Shown: positions 9,776 through 18,829 of the stretch, piece by piece
Position numbering within the stretch: the stretch's first letter is position 1
Layout of the letters: each line of letters begins with the position of its first letter
Source of the DNA: Terracoccus sp. 273MFTsu3.1
GTDB lineage: Bacteria; Actinomycetota; Actinomycetes; Actinomycetales; Dermatophilaceae
Direction of reading: 5' to 3'
NCBI RefSeq assembly: GCF_000383675.1
Contig: NZ_KB911821.1
Coordinates: 186,001-250,000, forward strand
DNA: 64,000 nucleotides
Translations under genes and position numbers: made by a program
Notes under the pieces: generated by a model
Database searches by the model: none
What the model saw: only the letters and a program-made list of their open reading frames with translations
What the model was told of the DNA's origin: nothing

Positions 9776-11095
9776 TCACCACCACGTGGCCTCGCTCGCG
9801 GCGTAGAAGCCGTCGTCGGTCCACATCCGCCACGGCCCGACGTCGTAGCCGGCGGCGGGCGCCGCGACGTGGGGCGGCGGGAGCAGGACGCTCGACGGCA
9901 CCGACGTGCGGGCGGCCACGGCGGGCGAGGCGCCCGCCACGGCGCCCGGTGCCGACGCCCCGGGGTTCACGGGCGGCGGCGCGTGCCCCGTCGGCGCGCC
10001 CGACGGAGGCGGTAGGTCCGGCGCCTGTCCCGGCGGCAGGAAGCCGGTGCTCGGGTCACGCTGCGGGACGACGCCGGCCTCGGCGAGGTTCTTGACGACG
10101 GCGAGACGGGTGGCCATGAGCGCGGCGATCCCGGAGCCGTCGACGACGCGACCGGGCCCGGCGGGGAGCCAGCCCGTGAAGGTCTCGGTGAGACGGGCGC
10201 CGAGCTGGCACGGCTCGACCGTCGTGACGACATCGGCCTCGTGGGAGGAGGTGAGGTCCCGCTCGACGGTCCGGCCGGGCTCCGACGAACCGACGACGAG
10301 CGAGACCGAGCCGGCCCGACGCCCGTCGTCGTGGCGGTGGACCGCGAGCACGTGCTCGCGTCCGGGCTCGTCGGCGAGCTCGAGGCGAACGAGCTGCTCG
10401 AGCGAGGGCTTGAGCAGCTGCTCGGACGACGGCTGCTCGAGCAGCTCGCGAAGTCGGTCCGGGGCGACGGCGATCTCGATCGAGGCCGTCTCGTGCACGG
10501 GCATGACCCCCGGACCGCCGGCCGTGGCGACGCCGTGTCCGACGAAGCCGCTCGCCATCGCCTCCTCCACCGGCCCGTCGGACGTCGGGTCCGCCGTCCG
10601 GCCACGCGGCGTCCCGTCGACGTCCGCCTTGAGCCCGAGCAGCGCCCGCGCCATCCAGGCCCGGGCGAACTCCGCCACGGGGTCGGTGGGCGCGAGCCCG
10701 TCGAGCCGCTGGGCGACGACGCAGCCGCTGTCGAGCGGCTCGACCGTCGTCGTCAGGGTGAGCGCCGTCGCGCCGTCGGCCGACCGGGACACGACCTGGA
10801 CCCCGTGCTCGACGGCGACGACCGTGCTGAGCCCGACCCAGAGCCGGCCGTTGGACCGCCTCCACACCCCGGCGAACTCGGGCAGCCCGGCCGGGCCCGG
10901 GGCGCGGAGGGCGACGACCCGCACGCAGTCGACGCCGAGCTCGGCCCCCGGCCCGGGTGCGACGAGATGCGGCCAGACCTGCTCGGGCGGGCGCTCGATG
11001 AAGACCCGGTGGCCGACGTCGCGCGCGACCACCGCCGGTGGCGGCTCGTCACGGCGACCGCCCCGCTCACCGAAGAGGCCGCGCAGAAGGCTCAC
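9776..11095 (-). CDS. Protein with two SRPBCC/START-like segments, function unknown
   Basis: A 439-residue protein I cannot name. Two segments look like the start of SRPBCC-type ligand-binding folds: HRVFIERPPEQVWPHLVAPG near residue 25 and ASIEIAVAPDRLRELLEQPS near residue 200. Each is followed by alternating strands, suggesting an internal duplication. The C-terminal 100 residues are Pro/Ala/Gly-rich and end in a short conserved-looking GPWRMWTDDGFYAASEATWW, reminiscent of a binding tail. The GTG start at 11095 (VSLLRGLFGE...) was chosen because upstream residues are Arg-rich noise. No membrane segment. It is divergent from the RNase gene with a 74-bp gap. Confidence 0.55.
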   Translation of the reverse strand: MSLLRGLFGERGGRRDEPPPAVVARDVGHRVFIERPPEQVWPHLVAPGPGAELGVDCVRVVALRAPGPAGLPEFAGVWRRSNGRLWVGLSTVVAVEHGVQVVSRSADGATALTLTTTVEPLDSGCVVAQRLDGLAPTDPVAEFARAWMARALLGLKADVDGTPRGRTADPTSDGPVEEAMASGFVGHGVATAGGPGVMPVHETASIEIAVAPDRLRELLEQPSSEQLLKPSLEQLVRLELADEPGREHVLAVHRHDDGRRAGSVSLVVGSSEPGRTVERDLTSSHEADVVTTVEPCQLGARLTETFTGWLPAGPGRVVDGSGIAALMATRLAVVKNLAEAGVVPQRDPSTGFLPPGQAPDLPPPSGAPTGHAPPPVNPGASAPGAVAGASPAVAARTSVPSSVLLPPPHVAAPAAGYDVGPWRMWTDDGFYAASEATWW

Positions 11096-11169
11096 GAGCG
11101 GCAGTCTCCCGCAGCGGCGCGGCGCCGTCAGAGGATTGGTGCCTTTGCCTCCTCGGGCATGATGGCGAC

Positions 11170-11646
11170 GTGAAGACGCTCGGCTCGCGCCAGGTCCTCC
11201 TCGGCGTGCTCGCCGTGGCCCTCGTCGTGCTGGCGTGGGTCGTCGTGCGCGCCGCACAGGGGCCCGCCACACCCGCCGGACCCTCGGCGAGGGACACGAC
11301 GGCGAGCGGGCCCTCGGTGAGCGGCAGCGAGACGGCCGGCGACACCGACCCCGTGTCGGGGCTGCCCTGGGTCGACGAGTCCGCCCTGCCCCAGCAGGCC
11401 CGCGAGATCCTCGCCCTGATCCGCGCCGGCGGCCCCTTCCCCTACCCCCGCAGCGACAACAGGACCTTCTCCAACCGCGAGCGGATCCTGCCGCCGCGGG
11501 CGAGCGGCTACTACCGCGAATTCACGGTCATGACACCGGGATCCGCCGACCGCGGGGCCCGGCGCATCATCACCGGGAGCAGTGGCGAGCGATACTGGAC
11601 CGACGACCACTACGCGTCGTTCAGCCGGATCAGGGAGGGCACGTGA
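11170..11646 (+). CDS. Secreted or membrane-anchored guanyl-specific ribonuclease (barnase/RNase Sa-like)
   Basis: A 158-residue microbial RNase of the N1/T1/barnase superfamily. Residues about 7-27 (VLLGVLAVALVVLAWVVV) are a signal anchor. The catalytic domain spans about residues 60-158. Family active-site residues are visible: Glu in YYREFTV, Arg in GARRIITG and His in TDDHYASF. RNase Sa of Streptomyces uses Glu, Arg and His in the same order. The family endonucleolytically cleaves RNA after guanosine, probably outside the cell here. The GTG at 11170 is the only in-frame start before the hydrophobic segment. It overlaps the barstar gene by four bases, so enzyme and inhibitor are translationally coupled. 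Confidence 0.85.
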   Translation: MKTLGSRQVLLGVLAVALVVLAWVVVRAAQGPATPAGPSARDTTASGPSVSGSETAGDTDPVSGLPWVDESALPQQAREILALIRAGGPFPYPRSDNRTFSNRERILPPRASGYYREFTVMTPGSADRGARRIITGSSGERYWTDDHYASFSRIREGT

Positions 11647-11990
11647 CGACGTTCCTGGGTCGGCACTGCGAGGCCGACGACCACATCGCGCAGCTCGTCT
11701 GGCTCGGGCACGACGTGCGCGTCGTCTCGGGCGGGGACGACAGGGCCGGCGTGCTCGACGCCTTCGCGTCGGGGCTCGAGCTGCCCGACTGGTTCGGGCA
11801 CAACTGGGACGCCCTCCTCGACGCGCTGCGCGACCTCGACGGCGTCCGCGGCGTGCCGATCGAGCTCGTCTGGGACCACGCGGCCACCCTCCGCGAGCGT
11901 GACCGCGGGGCCTACGACACCGTCGTCGAGATCCTCGAGCAGGTCGCCGACGAGCGCGACGACCTCCACGTCACCGTCATCACCCGCTAG
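11643..11990 (+). CDS. Barstar family RNase inhibitor
   Basis: A 115-residue cytosolic barstar-like protein. The hallmark LPDWFGHNWDALLDALRDL (about residues 43-61) forms the helix that plugs the RNase active site in barstar. The acidic residues that mimic RNA are present. It starts at a GTG overlapping the RNase TGA (GTGA), so every round of RNase translation should be followed by inhibitor synthesis. By family knowledge it protects the producing cell from the RNase during synthesis and before export. A hairpin region follows before the convergent ATPase gene. Confidence 0.87.
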   Translation: MTTFLGRHCEADDHIAQLVWLGHDVRVVSGGDDRAGVLDAFASGLELPDWFGHNWDALLDALRDLDGVRGVPIELVWDHAATLRERDRGAYDTVVEILEQVADERDDLHVTVITR

Positions 11991-12012
11991 CCGACGGGCC
12001 GGCCGGGCTCCC

Positions 12013-12075
12013 GTATGCCGGCACGCCACCCCGCGCGCGACGGCGCGGGCGCGCGGACGCCACGGGACGGCATAC
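12013..12075. terminator. Candidate bidirectional terminator built from inverted GTATGCCG copies
   Basis: GTATGCCG (12013-12020) and its complement CGGCATAC (12068-12075) face each other in the 103-bp gap between the convergent barstar and ATPase genes. GC-rich sequence between them (GCGCGCGACGGCGCGGGCGCGC) can fold as an inner stem. This would end transcription from both sides, but there is no T-run. See the octamer repeat feature. Confidence 0.45.
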
Positions 12076-12093
12076 GCCATCGTGTGGGACGGC

Positions 12094-13110
12094 TCAGGAG
12101 ACGAAGACCCGGTCGTCGATGAGCCGCTCGGTGACCTCCTGGCCCTCCGTGTGGAAGCGGCCGTGCTCGAAGTCCTTGGCGAACTCGAGCTCGACGTGGG
12201 CCTTGCCGTGGCGGTTCTTCTCGACGCTGACGACCGACCAGCCACGGAAGCGCTGGATGTTGCCGAGGTTGTAGACGAGGTGCTCGCGCGAGACGACGTC
12301 GACCTTGTCGTTGACGATGAGGACGACGTCGGCCTCGAAGGCCAGCGCCGACGACCCACGCAGGTCGTGGGTGCGCATCCGGTGGCCGGAGGCGAGCGCC
12401 GCCTTGTCGGCCGCCGAGATGGCGACGACCGGCACCCTCGCGGACAAGGCGAGGTCCTTGAGCCCCTCGGCCACCGCGGTGATGCGCTCGTCCTCGTCGG
12501 CGCGGTCGGCAGGCACCTTCTGGATGTAGTCGAGCAGCACGAAGGGCGCCTGGCCGGTGGCCTCCGTGACGCGGTCGACCGTCTCGCCGACGGCGGCCAG
12601 CGTCGTCGTCGCGCCGGACGACTCGTGGATCTGGAGACGGTCACCGTAGCTGCCGAGCGCCGCGAGGGCCCGGTGGCCGCCGGGCAGGCTGCCGAGGACG
12701 GTGTCGAGCGAGCCGCCGTGGTCGGCCGTCTCGAGCGCGCGCCGCACGTCGATGACCCCGGCCACCTCGCCCGGGTCGCCCTCGGCGGCCTCCATCGAGA
12801 TGAGCCGTTCGAGCAGCGTGTGGCTCTCGTGCTCGTAGGACAGGACGAGAGCGCTGGCTCCGGCGGCGACGACGTTGCGGGCCAGCTGGAGGCCGATCGT
12901 CGTCTTGCCGTGGCCGGCCGGGCCCCCGAGCAGGACGAGCTCACCGGAGCGCAGGCCACCGGTCAGGACGGCGTCGAGCGCCGGGAAGCCGGTGGCCCAG
13001 ACGCGCGCACCGGCCGGCGACCCGCGTCGCAGGACGTCGTCGGTCTCGCTGAGCAGGGCGCCGAGCGGGCGCAGGGATCCCGCGTCGCGGGGGCCGGCTG
13101 GTGTCACCAT
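12094..13110 (-). CDS. DnaB/KaiC-like RecA-fold ATPase
   Basis: A 338-residue protein comprising one RecA-type ATPase domain. Walker A GPAGHGKTT is at residues 63-71. EHESHTLLERLI follows the first strand, and Walker B is PFVLLDYIQKVPA; the DYIQ form resembles the DYLQ motif of replicative DnaB helicases. There is no N-terminal DnaB primase-interaction domain, so it is a stand-alone C-terminal-like ATPase rather than the replicative helicase. The start is the ATG at 13110 (MVTPAGP...). The neighbouring aldehyde dehydrogenase is unrelated. A role in DNA or nucleotide-dependent regulation is possible but not shown. Confidence 0.75.
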   Translation of the reverse strand: MVTPAGPRDAGSLRPLGALLSETDDVLRRGSPAGARVWATGFPALDAVLTGGLRSGELVLLGGPAGHGKTTIGLQLARNVVAAGASALVLSYEHESHTLLERLISMEAAEGDPGEVAGVIDVRRALETADHGGSLDTVLGSLPGGHRALAALGSYGDRLQIHESSGATTTLAAVGETVDRVTEATGQAPFVLLDYIQKVPADRADEDERITAVAEGLKDLALSARVPVVAISAADKAALASGHRMRTHDLRGSSALAFEADVVLIVNDKVDVVSREHLVYNLGNIQRFRGWSVVSVEKNRHGKAHVELEFAKDFEHGRFHTEGQEVTERLIDDRVFVS

Positions 13111-13195
13111 GCGCAGATTGCACCACAGGGCGACCGCGCGCCGGGCCGGTTCGGTGAATGTCCCGGGGCGCGAGGGCCGCTGGCCGAGCGGTCTG

Positions 13196-14665
13196 TCAGA
13201 GGGCGATGCCGACGTACTTCGTCTCGAGGTACTCGTCGATGCCCTCGAAGCCGCCCTCACGCCCGACGCCGGACGCCTTGACGCCGCCGAAGGGGGCCGC
13301 CGGGTTGGAGACGATGCCCTGGTTGACGCCGACCATGCCGTACTCGAGCGCCTCGCTCATCGTGATGGCTCGCGAGAGGTCCTGGGTGAAGAGGTAGGCG
13401 ACGAGGCCGTACTCGGTGTCGTTGGCGAGGCGGATGGCCTCGGCGTCGGTGCGGAAGGTCGTGACCGGCGCGACCGGTCCGAAGATCTCCTCGCGGGCCA
13501 TGTCGGCGTCGGTCGGCACGTCGGCGAGGACGGTCGGGCTGTAGAACCAGCCGGCGCCCTTCGGTGCCGAGCCGCCCACGAGGACCTTCGCGCCCTTGGC
13601 GACGGCGTCGTCGACGAGCGCCGACACCTTGTCGCGGGCCTTCTCGTCGACGAGGGGGCCGACGTCGACGCCCTTCTTCGTGCCCTTGCCGAGCGTCAGC
13701 GCGCCCATCCGGCGGGCCAGCCTGGCGCTGAACTCGTCGGCGAGCGACTCGTGGACGTAGAAGCGGTTGGCCGCGGTGCACGCCTCGCCCATGTTGCGCA
13801 TCTTGGCGAGCATCGCGCCGTCGACGGCTCGGTCGAGGTCGGCGTCCTCGAAGACGAGGAACGGGGCGTTGCCGCCGAGCTCCATCGAGACCCGCAGGAT
13901 GCCTTGCGACGCCTGCTCCATGAGCGAACGCCCCACGGGCGTCGAGCCCGTGAAGGTCAGCTTGCGCAGGCGCGGGTCGCGGATGAGCGGCTCCATGACG
14001 TCGCCCGTCGTCGCGTGCGTCGTCATGACGACGTTGAGGACGCCGTCGGGCAGCCCGCACTCGCGGAGCAGCTCGGCCAGGGCGAGCATCGTCAGCGGTG
14101 TCTGGCTGGCCGGCTTGACGACCATGGTGCAGCCGGCCGCGATGGCCGGGCCGATCTTGCGGGTGCCCATCGCCAGCGGGAAGTTCCACGGCGTGATCAT
14201 CAGGGTCGGGCCGACGGGCTGCTTCATCGTCATGAGCCGGGTCGCGCCGTTGGGGGCCGTCGACCAGCGACCCGAGATGCGCACGGCCTCCTCGGAGAAC
14301 CAGCGGAAGAACTCGGCGCCGTAGGCGACCTCACCACGGCTCTCGGCGAGCGTCTTGCCCATCTCGAGGGTCATGAGCATCGCGAACTCCTCCGCGCGCT
14401 CGGTGATTTTCTCGTATGCCGCCCGCAGCAGCTCGCCGCGGTCGCGCGGCGCCGTGCGGGCCCAGTCGGCCTGCGCCGCCACGGCGGCGTCGAGGGCGGC
14501 CCGGCCGTCGGCGACCGAGGCCGCCGCGACGTGGGTCAGCACCCGGCCGCTCGACGGGTCGTCGACCGCGATGGTCTGGCCGTCGCTGCCGTCGCGCCAC
14601 TGCCCGCCGATGAGCAGGCCCTTGGGCACCGCGTCGATCACTGACTTCTGCGTCACCGCTGCCAT
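13196..14665 (-). CDS. gabD: NAD(P)-dependent succinate-semialdehyde dehydrogenase
   Basis: A 489-residue aldehyde dehydrogenase of the GabD type. The catalytic glutamate is in ELGGNAPFLVF and the nucleophilic cysteine in GEACTAANRFYVHE. The cofactor-binding stretch is TPWNFPLAMGTRKIGPA. GabD oxidises succinate semialdehyde to succinate, the last step in putrescine/GABA breakdown. Its position at the downstream end of the minus-strand pot/puu genes supports that role. The annotation rests on overall similarity; other short-chain semialdehydes cannot be excluded. It is separated by 63 bases from the saccharopine-dehydrogenase-like gene. Confidence 0.87.
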   Translation of the reverse strand: MAAVTQKSVIDAVPKGLLIGGQWRDGSDGQTIAVDDPSSGRVLTHVAAASVADGRAALDAAVAAQADWARTAPRDRGELLRAAYEKITERAEEFAMLMTLEMGKTLAESRGEVAYGAEFFRWFSEEAVRISGRWSTAPNGATRLMTMKQPVGPTLMITPWNFPLAMGTRKIGPAIAAGCTMVVKPASQTPLTMLALAELLRECGLPDGVLNVVMTTHATTGDVMEPLIRDPRLRKLTFTGSTPVGRSLMEQASQGILRVSMELGGNAPFLVFEDADLDRAVDGAMLAKMRNMGEACTAANRFYVHESLADEFSARLARRMGALTLGKGTKKGVDVGPLVDEKARDKVSALVDDAVAKGAKVLVGGSAPKGAGWFYSPTVLADVPTDADMAREEIFGPVAPVTTFRTDAEAIRLANDTEYGLVAYLFTQDLSRAITMSEALEYGMVGVNQGIVSNPAAPFGGVKASGVGREGGFEGIDEYLETKYVGIAL

Positions 14666-14728
14666 GCCTGAACCCTAGTCCTCGTTGGTGATTCGTCATG
14701 TGTCGGGCGCCCGCCCCGGGTCCAGCCG

Positions 14729-15976
14729 TCAGCGGTCGTCGAGACCCCACGGGGATCCGTAGCCCTCGGGCTTGGGTGCCGCGAGCAGGTCGAGGAACGG
14801 GACGGCGTCGAACGCCTCGGGACCGAGCACGCCCGCCCCCTTCCAGGTGCCCCGAGCCAGCAGCTCGAGGGCGACGACGGGGTTGACCGCCGTCTGCCAG
14901 ACGACGCACTGCGCGCCGTAGGCCGCCATCGTCTCGGCGTTGTCGACGACGTGGTAGAGGTACGTGCGCCTGGGCTGACCGTCCTTGCCGGTGCCGGTCA
15001 CAAAGAGGCCGGCACACGTCTTGCCCGTCATCCGGGGTCCGATCGTGGCGGGGTCCGGCAGCGCCGCCGCGACGACGTCACGGGGCGAGACCTGCACGCC
15101 CTTGACGGTGATCGGTTCGGTCCGGTCGAGGCCGAGCGTGTGGAGCACCTTGAGGATGCCGATGAACTCGTCGCCGAGGCCGTACTTGAAGGTGACCCGC
15201 TTGGCGTCGACCCAGCGCGGCATGAGGAGCACCTCCTCGTGCTCGACGTTGACGCACTCGACCGGCCCGATGCCCTCCGGGAAGTCGAAGACCTCGGGTT
15301 CGCTGAAGGGCGCGGTGGTGAACCAGCCGCGGTCCTTCTCCCACACGACGGGAGGGTTGAGGCACTCCTCGATCGTCGTCCACATCGAGAAGCTCGGTGC
15401 GAAGATCTCGTGGCCGTCGTCGTCGTGCACGACGAGGTTGGCACCGTCGCGCGTGCCGAGCTCGTCGATCTCGTCGAAGAGGTGGTCGGCCGCACACCGC
15501 GCGAAGACGTCGGAGAGCCCTGGCTCGACGCCGATCCCGACGAGCGCGAGGCGGCCGTCGGCCTCCCACTCCCCCGCCACGGCGAACTGCTCGTCGCCGA
15601 GCATGACGCCGACCTTCTCGTAGGGCTGCTCGGGGTGACGCTGCGACAGGCTCATCGCCATGTCGAGGTAGTCGGCCCCGGCGGCCTTGGCGCCGTGGAA
15701 GATCGGCATGTTGAACTTCGGGTCGACGGCGTTGAAGACGTGCGTCGCCGCGTGCTCCCGGGCCAGCGCCGTCACGGCCTCGGCCGACGAGGCGTCGACC
15801 TGGGCGGCGACGAAGCGCGACTCGCCCGGGTGCTGCCCGGCCACGGCCGCCACGGTGCGCTCGGCACGCGTCACGTCGTAGTCGGCGACGACCCAGCGCT
15901 CGAAGAAGCCACGCTCGGCGGCGATGCGCGCGGCGGCGTCACCGACCCCGCCGGAGCCGATCATGAGGACACGCAT
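14729..15976 (-). CDS. Saccharopine dehydrogenase-like oxidoreductase
   Basis: A 415-residue protein with an N-terminal Rossmann domain (MRVLMIGSGGVGDAAARIAAERGFF; GxGGVG loop at residues 7-12) and a C-terminal catalytic domain. This is the layout of the saccharopine dehydrogenase / carboxynorspermidine dehydrogenase / homospermidine synthase superfamily. Members join or split amino acids or polyamines with amino-aldehydes. It sits six bases downstream of potC and upstream of gabD, so it is almost certainly co-transcribed with polyamine uptake genes. A polyamine- or lysine-derived substrate is likely; the exact reaction is not known to me. Start ATG at 15976 opens directly on the nucleotide-binding strand. 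Confidence 0.78.
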   Translation of the reverse strand: MRVLMIGSGGVGDAAARIAAERGFFERWVVADYDVTRAERTVAAVAGQHPGESRFVAAQVDASSAEAVTALAREHAATHVFNAVDPKFNMPIFHGAKAAGADYLDMAMSLSQRHPEQPYEKVGVMLGDEQFAVAGEWEADGRLALVGIGVEPGLSDVFARCAADHLFDEIDELGTRDGANLVVHDDDGHEIFAPSFSMWTTIEECLNPPVVWEKDRGWFTTAPFSEPEVFDFPEGIGPVECVNVEHEEVLLMPRWVDAKRVTFKYGLGDEFIGILKVLHTLGLDRTEPITVKGVQVSPRDVVAAALPDPATIGPRMTGKTCAGLFVTGTGKDGQPRRTYLYHVVDNAETMAAYGAQCVVWQTAVNPVVALELLARGTWKGAGVLGPEAFDAVPFLDLLAAPKPEGYGSPWGLDDR

Positions 15977-15982
15977 GGGCGT

Positions 15983-16777
15983 TCAGGCCACCTGACGGTT
16001 GCGCCGCTTGCCGATGACCTGGCCGGTCACGACGAACAGCAGGGCGAGGAGGAACATGACGGTGCCGATGACGTACACCTGCACGGGGACGCCGCGAGCC
16101 GTCGCGCCCCAGACGAACATCGGGAACGTGATCGAGCTCGGGCTCGCGTTGAAGTTGGTGATGATGTAGTCGTCGAAGCTGAGCGAGAACGCCAGCAGCG
16201 TGCCTGCGGCGATGCCCGGGGCCGCGAGCGGCAGGGTGACGCGGAGGAACGTCTGGGTCGGGTTGGCACCGAGGTCGGCCGCCGCCTCCTCGAGCTTCGG
16301 GTCGAGCGTGGCGACGCGGGCCTTGACGGCCACGACGACGAACGACACGCAGAACATGATGTGCGCGATGAGGATCGCGCCCTCGCCGGAGGGCACTCCC
16401 AGGGCGAGGAAGAGCGTCAGCAGGCTCGAGCCCATGACGACCTCGGGCGTGGCCATCGGCATGAAGATGAGCAGGTTGGTCGCCGAGCGGCCCCGGAACC
16501 GGTAGCGCCCGAGCGCGAACGCGATCATGGAGCCGAGGATCGCCGCCGTGATCGACGCGATGAGCCCGATCTGCAGGCTCAGCCCGAGCGACTCGCAGAT
16601 GCCCTGCGTGCCACACGGGTTGGTCCACGCCGCGGTCGAGAACTCGTTGAAGCTGTAGTTGAACTTGCCCTTCGGCTCGTTGAAGGAGAAGACCGCCACG
16701 ACGATGTTGGGCACGAGCATGTAGACGAGGACCGCGAGCGCGGCGAAGGCGATGAGGTGCCTCTTGATCCAGGCCAT
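15983..16777 (-). CDS. potC: Spermidine/putrescine ABC transporter permease PotC-like
   Basis: A 264-residue membrane protein with about six helices and the binding-protein-dependent permease signature EEAAADLGANPTQTFLRVTLPLAAPGI (EAA loop), which docks onto the ATPase. It pairs with PotB to form the transmembrane channel. Its ATG overlaps the potB stop by one base (TGATG), showing translational coupling. The saccharopine-dehydrogenase-like gene follows within six bases. Confidence 0.92.
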   Translation of the reverse strand: MAWIKRHLIAFAALAVLVYMLVPNIVVAVFSFNEPKGKFNYSFNEFSTAAWTNPCGTQGICESLGLSLQIGLIASITAAILGSMIAFALGRYRFRGRSATNLLIFMPMATPEVVMGSSLLTLFLALGVPSGEGAILIAHIMFCVSFVVVAVKARVATLDPKLEEAAADLGANPTQTFLRVTLPLAAPGIAAGTLLAFSLSFDDYIITNFNASPSSITFPMFVWGATARGVPVQVYVIGTVMFLLALLFVVTGQVIGKRRNRQVA

Positions 16778-17715
16778 CAGAGCAGTTCCTCCGTTCCGGC
16801 CTTGCGGACGTAGATGGTCACCATCGTCACGATGGTCAGGAGCATGATGAACGACAGGGCCGCGGCCAGCGGGTAGTCGAGCACCCGGAGGAACTGGGCG
16901 TCGATGACCGACCCGAGCATCGTCGTCTGCGTGTTGCCGAGCAGGCGAGCGTTGATGAAGTCACCGGCCGCCGGGATGAAGGTCAGCAGCGTGCCGGCGA
17001 CGACGCCGGGAAGGGACAGCGGCCAGGTGACCTTGCGGAACGTCTGCCACGGCGACGCGTAGAGGTCGCCGGCCGCCTCGAGCAGCCGTGGGTCGAGGCG
17101 CTCGAGCGAGGTGTAGAGCGGCAGGATCATGAACGGCAGGAAGTTGTACGTCAGTCCCATGATCACCGCGAACTGCGAGAACAGCAGCGAGTCGTTGCTC
17201 GTCAGGCCCACGGCCTGCAGCAGGTCGGTGATGTGCAGCTTGCGCGCCCACTGGGTGATGAACCAGTCGTCGGACAGGATGGTGCGCCAGGCCAGCGTGC
17301 GGATGAGGAAGCTCGTGAAGAACGGGGCGACGACGAGCACGAGGACGACGTTCTTCCAGCGTCCGGCCTTCTGCGCGATGAAGTACGCCAACGGGTAGCC
17401 GAGCAGCAGCGCGAGGACCGTCGCGGTCCCCGCGTAGAGCAGCGACCGGACCATCTGCGGCCAGTACTGCTGGAAGGCGTCGACGTAGATGCCGACGTTG
17501 CCCGTGAACACGTAGCCGTCGTCGACGTTCCCCTCCTGCAGGGACTGCGACCCGAGCGTGATCATCGGCAGGACGAAGAACACGACGAGCCACAGCATCC
17601 CGGGCAGGAGCAGGGCGTAGGGCACCCAGTTGCGCCGCTTCCGCGGCTCGGCCAGGGGTCTGGCCGCCGGTGGCGCGCTCGTGGGCGGGGCCGGAAGGAC
17701 CCCGGACTCAGCCAT
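16777..17715 (-). CDS. potB: Spermidine/putrescine ABC transporter permease PotB-like
   Basis: A 312-residue permease with about six membrane helices after a short Pro/Ala-rich cytoplasmic leader. The EAA-loop motif is LEAAGDLYASPWQTFRKVTW followed by PLSLPGVVAG. The ATG at 17715 (MAESGVLPAPP...) overlaps the end of potA by eight bases and was preferred over one slightly upstream. Forms the translocation pore with PotC, energised by PotA and supplied by PotD. Confidence 0.92.
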   Translation of the reverse strand: MAESGVLPAPPTSAPPAARPLAEPRKRRNWVPYALLLPGMLWLVVFFVLPMITLGSQSLQEGNVDDGYVFTGNVGIYVDAFQQYWPQMVRSLLYAGTATVLALLLGYPLAYFIAQKAGRWKNVVLVLVVAPFFTSFLIRTLAWRTILSDDWFITQWARKLHITDLLQAVGLTSNDSLLFSQFAVIMGLTYNFLPFMILPLYTSLERLDPRLLEAAGDLYASPWQTFRKVTWPLSLPGVVAGTLLTFIPAAGDFINARLLGNTQTTMLGSVIDAQFLRVLDYPLAAALSFIMLLTIVTMVTIYVRKAGTEELL

Positions 17716-18829
17716 GCTCGTCCACCAGCTCCGCACCGGCCTCGGCGTCCTGCGACGCGTCGAGGGCGAACCCGTGCGTCGCGGCCCACGAGACGGTGAC
17801 GGTCTCCCCGAGCGTGGCCCGCGCCGTGCCGTCGTTCTGCTGGACGACCGTCAGCTCCTGGCGCCACGGCATCTCGACGATGTACTGCGTGGCCACGCCG
17901 GTGAAGGAGACGTCCCGCACGATGCCGCGCAGCCGGTTGGGACCACCGGCCTCGCCGAGACGCAGCTTCTCCGGGCGCACGCCGAGCCACACGTCGGTCA
18001 CGCCGTCGGGCAGGTGCTCACGGGACACCTCGAGGTCGGTGTCGTGGCTGCGCACGCGGACCACGCCGTCGTCGGACGGCCCACCGAGCACCTGGGCCCT
18101 CAGCAGGTTGGACTGGCCGAGGAAGTTCGCGACGAAGGTCGACCGCGGCATCTCGTAGAGCGTCGCGGGGTCGCCGAGCTGCTCGAGCCTCCCGGCGTTC
18201 ATCACGGCGATCCGGTCGGCCATCGTCATGGCCTCCTCCTGGTCGTGCGTGACGTGGATGAACGTCAGCCCGACCTCCTGCTGGATCCGCTTGAGCTCGA
18301 TCTGCATCTGGCGTCGCAGCTTGAGATCGAGGGCTCCGAGCGGCTCGTCGAGCAGGAGCACGTCCGGACGGTTGACGAGGGCACGGGCGAGCGCGACGCG
18401 CTGCTGCATGCCACCGGAGAGCTGCGTCGGGCGCTTGTCGCCGACCTGGGCCAGCTGCACCAGCTCGAGCGTCTCCTGCGCCTTGCGCTTGGCGTCCTTG
18501 TCGCCCCGACGCTTCAGGCCGAACATGACGTTGTCCAGGACCGTCATGTGCGGGAAGAGCGCGTAGGACTGGAAGACGGTGTTGACGTTGCGCTGGTAGG
18601 CCTTGGTGTCGGTGATGTCCTTCTCGCCGATCCGGATCCGGCCGCTCGTCGGGGCGTCGAGACCGGCGATCATCCGCAGCGTCGTCGTCTTGCCGCAGCC
18701 CGACGGCCCGAGCAGCGCGAAGAACGAGCCGGCCTCGATGGTGAGGTCGAGCGGCTGCACCGCCGTGAACGACCCGTACGACTTCGTCAGCGCGACCAGC
18801 GAGAGGTCGCCCTTGCCCGTGTCCACCAT
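17708..18829 (-). CDS. potA: Spermidine/putrescine ABC transporter ATP-binding protein PotA
   Basis: A 373-residue ABC ATPase with C-terminal TOBE domain. Walker A GPSGCGKTT is near residue 40, the signature LSGGMQQRVALARAL near 140 and Walker B LLLDEPLGALD near 165. The H-loop THDQEEAM follows. The last 130 residues form the regulatory TOBE/OB region typical of polyamine, maltose and Fe3+ importers. Its ATG overlaps the potD stop by one base. With potB and potC the gene order is D-A-B-C. Confidence 0.95.
   Translation of the reverse strand: MVDTGKGDLSLVALTKSYGSFTAVQPLDLTIEAGSFFALLGPSGCGKTTTLRMIAGLDAPTSGRIRIGEKDITDTKAYQRNVNTVFQSYALFPHMTVLDNVMFGLKRRGDKDAKRKAQETLELVQLAQVGDKRPTQLSGGMQQRVALARALVNRPDVLLLDEPLGALDLKLRRQMQIELKRIQQEVGLTFIHVTHDQEEAMTMADRIAVMNAGRLEQLGDPATLYEMPRSTFVANFLGQSNLLRAQVLGGPSDDGVVRVRSHDTDLEVSREHLPDGVTDVWLGVRPEKLRLGEAGGPNRLRGIVRDVSFTGVATQYIVEMPWRQELTVVQQNDGTARATLGETVTVSWAATHGFALDASQDAEAGAELVDEHG

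Noticed and set aside
12094-13110. Replicative helicase DnaB
   Set aside because: Only one RecA-type domain is present and the N-terminal DnaB domain is absent.
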